Part shown: piece after piece, positions 58,580 to 64,000 of the stretch
How positions within the stretch are numbered: position 1 is the stretch's first letter
How the letters are laid out: each line of letters opens with the position of its first letter
DNA from: Paracoccaceae bacterium
GTDB lineage: Bacteria > Pseudomonadota > Alphaproteobacteria > Rhodobacterales > Rhodobacteraceae
Assembly: GCA_009773055.1 (NCBI GenBank)
Contig: WOUW01000001.1
Location: 63,810-127,809 of the forward strand
Direction: 5' to 3'
Length of the DNA: 64,000 nucleotides
Position numbers and translations under genes: made by a program
Notes under the pieces: generated by a model
What the model saw: only the letters and a program-made list of their open reading frames with translations
What the model was told of the DNA's origin: nothing
The model's database searches: none

Positions 58580-59313
58580 GCGGGGGTCCGCTCCGGAACG
58601 GCTTCATCGCGGGTGATCCGTCCATCGGCAAAGATCACCAGACGGCTGGCATAGGCGGCGATGTCATCTTCGTGGGTGACCATGACTATGGTGATGCCGT
58701 CATCGCGGTTCAGCTGCTGCAGAAGCTTCATGATCTCGTGGCTGCGGTGGCTGTCGAGATTGCCGGTCGGTTCGTCTGCAAGGATCACCATCGGCTCGCC
58801 CACAAGTGCGCGGGCAATGGCGACGCGCTGCTGCTGGCCACCAGACAACTGCGAGGAATCGTGATCCTCGCGCCCATCGAGGCCTACCTTTTGCAGGGCC
58901 GCGCGGGCCCGCGCGATCCGCTCGGCGCGCGGCACGCCCTTGTAGATCAGCGGCAGTTCGACGTTTTCCAGCGCCGAGGTCCGGGGAAGCAGGTTGAAAC
59001 CCTGAAAGACAAAGCCCAGGAAATGCCGCCGGAGCAAAGCGCGGCTGTCGCGGTCCAGGTCCTGCACCTCCACCCCGTTGAAGAGGTAGCGCCCCGACGA
59101 TGGCCGGTCCAGAAGTCCGATCGTGTTCATTGCCGTCGACTTGCCCGATCCGGACGGCCCCATGATCGAGACGAACTCGCCCCGGCGAATGATCAGGCTG
59201 GTATGTTCCAGTGCGCGGACTTCTGTCTCGCCCATGCCATAGACGCGGGACACGTCAGAAAGCTCGATCAGCGGCGGAGCGGTCATGTCGTCATCCGCCC
59301 GCGGTCTGATCAA
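58576..59313 (-). CDS. MacB-type ABC ATP-binding protein, module 1
   Basis: 245 aa ATPase. Walker [11 protein letters not shown]-loop FLGFVFQGFNLLPRTSALENVELP, signature [16 protein letters not shown], Walker B ILADEPTGNLD, H-loop VTHEDDIAAYA. This is the MacB ATPase half as a separate polypeptide, needed with the following permease and MacA-like adaptor. Overlaps the adaptor end by 23 bases (start 59313 against the adaptor stop at 59291). The module order is adaptor-ATPase-permease. Confidence 0.93.
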   Translation of the reverse strand: MIRPRADDDMTAPPLIELSDVSRVYGMGETEVRALEHTSLIIRRGEFVSIMGPSGSGKSTAMNTIGLLDRPSSGRYLFNGVEVQDLDRDSRALLRRHFLGFVFQGFNLLPRTSALENVELPLIYKGVPRAERIARARAALQKVGLDGREDHDSSQLSGGQQQRVAIARALVGEPMVILADEPTGNLDSHRSHEIMKLLQQLNRDDGITIVMVTHEDDIAAYASRLVIFADGRITRDEAVPERTPA

Positions 59314-60574
59314 TGATCACAAGGTCGCCTTCGGCCAGACCCTCGGCAGTGATGGCAGTCAGTTTGCCGTCGGTGTCGCCGGGTTGAACGGCAACGGCTG
59401 TGGGGACGCCGCTGCGCAACACCCAGACTGATTCATTGTCCGAGGGGCCCCGCGTCAGTGGCGGCGACGAGGACGACCGCGGCATGATCATGCCGACGAG
59501 GCCACGACCGCCCGATCCGCGGTCACTTTCGGCGGCTTGCGGGGGCGCATAGCGCAAGGCGGCATTCGGCACGCGCAACGTGTCTGACTGGACGGTCACG
59601 GCAATCGTCGCGGTGGCCGTCATGCCGGGGCGGAGCAGCCCCTCGCTGTTGTCGACCGACAGGATCGCCTTGTAGGTGACGACGCCGTCCGTCGTCTCGG
59701 GCGCATAGCGGACAGTGGTGATCGTCGCGGGAAAGCTGCGGCCAGGGAAGGCGTCGACGGTGAACTCTGCCTCGTTGCCAACTGCGACACGACCGATATC
59801 GGCCTCATCGACATCGACGCGAAGCTCCATGCGGGCAAGGTCTTCGGCGAGGGTGAATAGGATGGGCGCGTTCAGTGAGGCGGCGACGATCTGGCCAGGC
59901 TCGGCTGCTCGGTTCAGAACGACGCCCGAGATTGGCGAGCGGATCACGGCCTTCTTCAGTTCGTTTTCGGCTTCCGACAGCCGTGCCTTGGCAAGCGCCA
60001 CTTCGGCTATCGCGCCATCGACCACGGCCGCCGCCCTGTCCCGCGCCACTTCCGAGGCGATCATCTTCAGCCGCGTGCTTTGGCCGCGCTTGTCAAGCTC
60101 GGCCTGCGACTCGAGGATCGCGGCAGCCTCGCGTGCGGCGGCTTCGGCCTGTTTCAGGCTGGCTTCGGAGGCTTGCAGCTGTGCGCGGGCGGTCAGAACA
60201 AGGTCGGAGAGATTGGTGTCATCCAGGCGCGCAAGCACCTGGCCGACCTCTACTTTTTCGTTGAAATCGACCGCGACCTCGGCAAGTGCGCCGGAAAGCT
60301 CGGAGGAGACATCGACCTGCGTCGTTGGCTGCACCGATCCGGTCGCAGTGACGGTCACGATCACCTCGCCACGGGTTACAGCGGTCGTCTCATAGCGTAT
60401 GTCGCCCGATGTCCGGCCAAACGCGAGCCAGGCAAAGGCTCCCAAGCCCGCCAACAGAAGAAGCCCAAGCGTAACCCAAAGCCAACTGCGGCGCGGTCGG
60501 CGCGCCCGGGCAAGGATGCGTGCCATCTCATCGGCCGGGTTTGCCACCTGGTTCGCACCCGATCCAACAGACAT
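59291..60574 (-). CDS. MacA-type efflux adaptor (periplasmic), module 1
   Basis: 427 aa. A cytosolic leader of about 30 residues precedes a transmembrane helix (SWLWVTLGLLLLAGLGAFAWLAF), then lipoyl halves (TATGSVQPTTQVDVSSELSG; VIRSPISGVVLNRAAEPGQIV), the helical hairpin (about 115-185), beta-barrel and membrane-proximal domains (LRPGMTATATIAV). Near the C-terminus is a Ser/Arg/Pro-rich loop (about 350-380), longer than in E. coli MacA. AAAGGAGAAGTCG precedes the ATG. First gene of the MacAB-like operon; the tRNA-Val genes lie just upstream on the same strand. Confidence 0.92.
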   Translation of the reverse strand: MSVGSGANQVANPADEMARILARARRPRRSWLWVTLGLLLLAGLGAFAWLAFGRTSGDIRYETTAVTRGEVIVTVTATGSVQPTTQVDVSSELSGALAEVAVDFNEKVEVGQVLARLDDTNLSDLVLTARAQLQASEASLKQAEAAAREAAAILESQAELDKRGQSTRLKMIASEVARDRAAAVVDGAIAEVALAKARLSEAENELKKAVIRSPISGVVLNRAAEPGQIVAASLNAPILFTLAEDLARMELRVDVDEADIGRVAVGNEAEFTVDAFPGRSFPATITTVRYAPETTDGVVTYKAILSVDNSEGLLRPGMTATATIAVTVQSDTLRVPNAALRYAPPQAAESDRGSGGRGLVGMIMPRSSSSPPLTRGPSDNESVWVLRSGVPTAVAVQPGDTDGKLTAITAEGLAEGDLVIIDQTAGG

Positions 60575-60696
60575 CGACTTCTCCTTTGTGGCAAACCCGA
60601 AAGCAGCGGCACGACTGATGCAAGATCCGGGCACATATCCATCTATGTAACGTTGCGGCCAAGAAAGTCCGTCGCGGTCACGGCATTTTGCGGGGA

Positions 60697-60772
60697 TGGT
60701 GGGCGGTGAGGGACTCGAACCCCCGACATTCTCGGTGTAAACGAGACGCTCTACCAACTGAGCTAACCGCCC
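60697..60772 (-). tRNA. tRNA-Val(UAC)
   Basis: 76-nt cloverleaf on the minus strand: acceptor GGGCGGT/ACCGCCC, D arm GCTC/GAGC, anticodon stem TCTCG/CGAGA with loop TTTACAC (anticodon TAC), T-loop TTCGAGT, encoded CCA. Confidence 0.97.
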
Positions 60773-60825
60773 CTGCCCTGTGCCTACCCCGCAGGGTGCC
60801 GCGTGGCAAGCCCCGGGGTGACGCA

Positions 60826-60853
60826 AAAGGCGCGCCAACTGGGGCGCGCCTTT
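60826..60853 (-). terminator. Terminator hairpin between the two tRNA-Val genes
   Basis: 11-bp stem AAAGGCGCGCC / GGCGCGCCTTT with a 6-base loop. On the minus strand it follows tRNA-Val(CAC) and ends in TTTT. It is symmetrical enough to work in both directions. The same stem recurs after lon. Confidence 0.75.
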
Positions 60854-60860
60854 GGGATCA

Positions 60861-60935
60861 TGGTGGGCGATAACGGATTTGAACCGCTGACATCTTCGAT
60901 GTGAACGAAGCGCTCTACCGCTGAGCTAATCGCCC
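60861..60935 (-). tRNA. tRNA-Val(CAC)
   Basis: 75-nt cloverleaf on the minus strand: acceptor GGGCGAT/ATCGCCC, D arm GCTC/GAGC, anticodon stem CTTCG/CGAAG with loop TTCACAT (anticodon CAC), T arm AGCGG-TTCAAAT-CCGTT, encoded CCA. Decodes GUG; partner of the UAC isoacceptor 88 bp away. Confidence 0.97.
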
Positions 60936-60958
60936 GAAACCAGTTCGTTGCGGGCGTT

Positions 60959-61360
60959 CTAGCTATCCTCGCCGTCATCCGCAAGAGCCAATCCGGCGGC
61001 CTTCGCCCCGTCTGCAAGCCGCAGCTTCAAGGTCAACGCCGGACCCTTGTTCTTGACCACGCGCAGTTTGCCCAGCGGTGGCACGGCCAGCGACCTCCCG
61101 GTAGCCAGCGCCTCTCCTATGGCGTGAAGCGTCGCCTCGACAGTCTTTTTGACGTCGGGCTTCTTGCCGCCAGTCGCTGCGGCAACGCTTTCGATCAGGT
61201 CCTTGAGCTTCATCGCGGCGCTCGGCTCGGTCGCCACAGCCGGCTGGACCACCTTGAGCGCAGGCTTGGCAATGGCGGGTTTCGCCTTGGCTGTCGGCGC
61301 TTCGGCCTTTACGGGTTTGGCGGGCTTCGTTGCGGGGTCTTTGGGCGTGCGCGGTGCCAT
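60959..61360 (-). CDS. HU/IHF-family DNA-binding protein with a basic N-terminal tail
   Basis: 133 aa. Residues about 50-133 form an HU fold: MKLKDLIESVAAATGGKKPDVKKTVEATLHAIGEAL, then SLAVPPLGKLRVVKNKG. The first 48 residues are a low-complexity Lys/Ala/Pro/Thr tail (KPAKPVKAEAPTAKAKPAIAKPA), like histone H1 tails. It would bend or compact DNA, with the tail adding non-specific contact. The G-rich beta-arm is short. Start ATG 61360 follows ACAGGCACC. Lies between the tRNA-Val genes and lon, all on the minus strand. Confidence 0.87.
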   Translation of the reverse strand: MAPRTPKDPATKPAKPVKAEAPTAKAKPAIAKPALKVVQPAVATEPSAAMKLKDLIESVAAATGGKKPDVKKTVEATLHAIGEALATGRSLAVPPLGKLRVVKNKGPALTLKLRLADGAKAAGLALADDGEDS

Positions 61361-61447
61361 GGTGCCTGTCGGTCCTTCTCGTTCGACTGGCCGCAGACGA
61401 TAAAGCGGCCTTGGCAGCAGGACCAGCCAATTCCCCACTTTTCAGCG

Positions 61448-61478
61448 AAAAGGCGCGCCCGGTTGGGGCGCGCCTTTT
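61448..61478 (-). terminator. Terminator of lon
   Basis: 12-bp stem AAAAGGCGCGCC / GGCGCGCCTTTT with a 7-base loop, 18 bp beyond the lon stop on the minus strand, ending in TTTT. Its stem is identical to that at 60826-60853. Confidence 0.9.
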
Positions 61479-61495
61479 GGTGTCATGAAGAAAGA

Positions 61496-63892
61496 TCAGT
61501 GCGCGGTCTGACTGGGCGGCACGGCTCCGGCCGCTCTTGCCGCCGCTGCGGCTTCTTCCGCCGCCTCGTCCCACTCCACCGGCTCGGGCTGTCGCACAAG
61601 CGCCTGGGCGAGGACTTCCCTGACGTGGGTCACCGGGATGATCGTCAAGCCGGTCTTCACGTTTTCCGGGATCTCCGCCAGGTCCTTGGCGTTTTCTTCC
61701 GGGATAAAGACGGTCTTGATCCCCCCGCGCAACGCGGCGAGCAGCTTTTCCTTAAGCCCGCCAATCGGCATCGCGTTACCGCGCAAGGAAACCTCGCCAG
61801 TCATGGCGATGTCCTTGCGGACCGGAATGCCGGTCAGGACCGAGACGATGGAGGTGACCATCGCAAGGCCCGCCGAAGGGCCGTCCTTGGGCGTCGCGCC
61901 GTCGGGGACGTGGACGTGGATGTCCATCGTCTCGAACTTCGGCGGTTTCACCCCGATCTGCGGGCTGATCGACCGAACATAGCTGGCGGCGGCGTCGATG
62001 GATTCCTTCATCACGTCGCCAAGCTTGCCCGTCGTTTTCATCCGGCCCTTGCCCGGCAGGCGCAGGGCTTCGATTTGCAAAAGATCACCCCCCACGCTGG
62101 TCCAGGCCAGCCCGGTGACGACACCGACCTGGTCATCCTTCTCGGCGAGACCAAAGCGATGACGCTGCACACCGAGATATTCTTCGACTTTCGCGGGATC
62201 GACATCGACCTTCTTGGTCTTGCCTTTCAGGATGTCAGTCACGGCCTTGCGGGCCAGCTTGGCAATCTCCCGCTCCAGGTTCCGAACGCCGGCTTCACGG
62301 GTGTAGTAGCGGATGATGTGGTTCAGCGCGTCGTCGCTGACGCTGAATTCGCCCTTCTTAAGCCCGTTCGCGGTGATCTGCTTTTGCAGAAGGTGCTGCT
62401 TGGCAATCTCGCGCTTTTCATCCTCGGTGTAGCCGGCCAGCGGAATGATCTCCATCCGGTCCATCAGCGGCCCCGGCATGTTGTAGGAGTTTGCCGTGGT
62501 GATGAACATCACGTTGGACAGATCGTACTCCACCTCCAGGTAGTGGTCGATGAAGGTGTTGTTCTGTTCGGGGTCCAGAACCTCCAACAGCGCCGAGGCC
62601 GGGTCGCCCCGGAAGTCCTGGCCCATCTTGTCGATTTCATCAAGAAGGATCAGCGGGTTGGTGGTCTTGGCCTTCTTTAGGGACTGGATGATCTTGCCGG
62701 GCATCGACCCGATATAGGTCCTCCGGTGGCCCCGGATCTCGGATTCGTCGCGCACGCCGCCAAGGCTGATGCGGATGAACTCGCGTCCAGTGGCCTTCGC
62801 CACCGAACGGCCAAGCGAGGTCTTACCCACACCCGGAGGGCCGACGAGGCACAGTATCGGGCCTTTCAACTTGGTCGAACGTGCCTGCACCGCCAGGTAT
62901 TCGACGATCCGCTCCTTGACCTTGTCGAGGCCGAAGTGGTCGGTATCCAGCACCTTCTGCGCGGCGCCCAGGTCCTTCTTGACGCGGGATTTCACGCCCC
63001 ACGGCACGCCAAGAAGCCAGTCGAGATAGTTGCGCACGACCGTCGCTTCCGCTGACATCGGCGACATCGACTTCAGCTTCTTCAGCTCGGCATCCGCCTT
63101 TTCGCGCGCTTCTTTCGACAGCGCGGTCTTGGCGATGCGGGCCTCAAGCTCGGCGACCTCGTTCTGGCCGTCCTCGCCGTCGCCAAGTTCCTTCTGAATG
63201 GCCTTCATCTGCTCGTTCAGATAGTACTCGCGCTGGGTCTTCTCCATCTGCGTCTTGACGCGGGACTTGATCTTCTTTTCGACCTGCAGGACGGACAGTT
63301 CCCCCTGCATGTGGCCGTAGACCTTTTCCAGCCGTTCGGCGACGTCCAGGGTTTCCAGGATCGCCTGCTTTTGCGCCACGTCCACGCCCAGGTGGCCCGC
63401 CACAAGGTCGGCCAGCCGCGCGGGTTCGCGGGTGTCGGAGACAGCGGCCAGCGCCTCTTCGGGGATGTTCTTCTTGACCTTGGTGTAACGCTCGAACTCT
63501 TCGCCGACCGCGCGAACCAGCGCCTCGACCGATGTGGCGTCGCCGTCGGTTTCCGGCAGCAGCTCTGCGACCGCTTCGAAATAGGCCGGATTCTCGATGA
63601 AGCCGGTGATTTTCACCCGCGACTTGCCTTCAACCAGCACTTTAACGGTGCCATCGGGCAGCTTGAGGAGCTGCAGGACGTTCGCCAACACGCCGACGCG
63701 AAAGATGCCATCGGCCTGCGGATCATCCGCCGTCGGGTCTTTCTGCGAGGACAGCAGGATCTGCTTGTCGTCCTGCATCACCTCTTCAAGCGCGCGCACG
63801 GACTTTTCGCGCCCGACAAAGAGCGGCACGATCATGTGGGGGAACACCACGATGTCGCGCAGGGGCAGGACGGGATAGCTTTGAGTGCTCAT
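61496..63892 (-). CDS. lon: ATP-dependent protease Lon (LonA type)
   Basis: 798 aa in the usual order: N-terminal LON substrate-binding domain ([23 protein letters not shown] to about 200), helical linker, AAA+ module with Walker [12 protein letters not shown] (near residue 354) and Walker B, and the Ser-Lys protease domain with [11 protein letters not shown] (catalytic Ser near 672) and [14 protein letters not shown] (catalytic Lys). It degrades misfolded and regulatory proteins. GCGAAGGTAGAC precedes the ATG. Downstream hairpin ends it before the HU gene. The last 107 bp of the window upstream hold its promoter; I cannot place -35 and -10 boxes with confidence. Confidence 0.97.
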   Translation of the reverse strand: MSTQSYPVLPLRDIVVFPHMIVPLFVGREKSVRALEEVMQDDKQILLSSQKDPTADDPQADGIFRVGVLANVLQLLKLPDGTVKVLVEGKSRVKITGFIENPAYFEAVAELLPETDGDATSVEALVRAVGEEFERYTKVKKNIPEEALAAVSDTREPARLADLVAGHLGVDVAQKQAILETLDVAERLEKVYGHMQGELSVLQVEKKIKSRVKTQMEKTQREYYLNEQMKAIQKELGDGEDGQNEVAELEARIAKTALSKEAREKADAELKKLKSMSPMSAEATVVRNYLDWLLGVPWGVKSRVKKDLGAAQKVLDTDHFGLDKVKERIVEYLAVQARSTKLKGPILCLVGPPGVGKTSLGRSVAKATGREFIRISLGGVRDESEIRGHRRTYIGSMPGKIIQSLKKAKTTNPLILLDEIDKMGQDFRGDPASALLEVLDPEQNNTFIDHYLEVEYDLSNVMFITTANSYNMPGPLMDRMEIIPLAGYTEDEKREIAKQHLLQKQITANGLKKGEFSVSDDALNHIIRYYTREAGVRNLEREIAKLARKAVTDILKGKTKKVDVDPAKVEEYLGVQRHRFGLAEKDDQVGVVTGLAWTSVGGDLLQIEALRLPGKGRMKTTGKLGDVMKESIDAAASYVRSISPQIGVKPPKFETMDIHVHVPDGATPKDGPSAGLAMVTSIVSVLTGIPVRKDIAMTGEVSLRGNAMPIGGLKEKLLAALRGGIKTVFIPEENAKDLAEIPENVKTGLTIIPVTHVREVLAQALVRQPEPVEWDEAAEEAAAAARAAGAVPPSQTAH

Positions 63893-64000
63893 ATGTCTAC
63901 CTTCGTTTGCGGCAACTCGGCGGGGCCCCGACCATCGGCAGCCCTGCCAGTTCCGCCTGTCAGATGTGTTAACTTGTGGTCCCGGCACGGGGGATTCAAG

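Overview
The window is about 64 kb of high-G+C DNA from an alphaproteobacterial chromosome, almost certainly Rhodobacterales (Rhodobacter/Tabrizicola/Gemmobacter/roseobacter-like). The evidence is the gene orders trpG-trpD-trpC-moaC-moeA-lexA with convergent comEC, then gltX and gltA; ccmA-B-C-D-G with a 52-codon ccmD like Rhodobacter capsulatus orf52; glnB-glnA; a GAAC-N7-GAAC LexA box; and a DddP-type DMSP lyase. It is mostly core chromosome. I see no phage, insertion sequence, CRISPR array or replication origin.

Layout. 0-6.5 kb: end of pdxH, a double cold-shock-domain protein, a DUF192 protein, tRNA-Pro(UGG), selO, and a threonine-degradation operon (kbl, a methyltransferase, tdh), then a cupin. 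6.6-16.5 kb: tryptophan and molybdenum-cofactor genes, lexA, comEC, gltX, gltA. 16.6-26 kb: alternative oxidase, a DUF2235 hydrolase, an ornithine/lysine decarboxylase with a divergent Lrp-type regulator, the NAD(P)HX repair enzyme Nnr carrying an inserted palindrome, glnB-glnA, an unknown proline-rich membrane protein and an esterase. 26.2-28.9 kb: a scar in which a perfect 100-bp inverted repeat joins a 3'-truncated haem-dependent oxidative N-demethylase gene to a 5'-truncated flavodoxin-fold gene, next to dddP. 28.9-38 kb: secreted hypotheticals, an exo/endonuclease-phosphatase protein, purB, an amphi-Trp protein, a TPR protein paired with a tiny Cys peptide, an isolated fliG, an outer-membrane beta-barrel, an EamA transporter, an acyltransferase and a DUF1223 protein.

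38-51 kb: acnA, small proteins, an HxlR regulator, the cytochrome c maturation operon, a DMFase-like protein divergent from an FAD oxidoreductase, and a coupled pair of exported proteins (vanadium-haloperoxidase-type and CRTAC1/ASPIC). 51.7-53 kb: a membrane Ser/Thr kinase. 53-60.6 kb: two tripartite ABC export modules on the minus strand with their adaptor genes on the outer flanks. 60.7-64 kb: two tRNA-Val genes (UAC and CAC), an HU protein with a basic tail, and lon.

The most unusual observations are the 100-bp inverted-repeat junction with two truncated genes (26.7-27.2 kb; a real rearrangement or an assembly chimera), the in-frame palindrome in nnr, a Tdh that has lost all four structural-zinc cysteines while keeping the catalytic zinc site, the two-gene exported haloperoxidase/CRTAC1 module, and dispersed intergenic repeats. 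I did not find a clear defence or otherwise novel multi-gene system. Functions below rest on motif recognition by eye, not on database searches.
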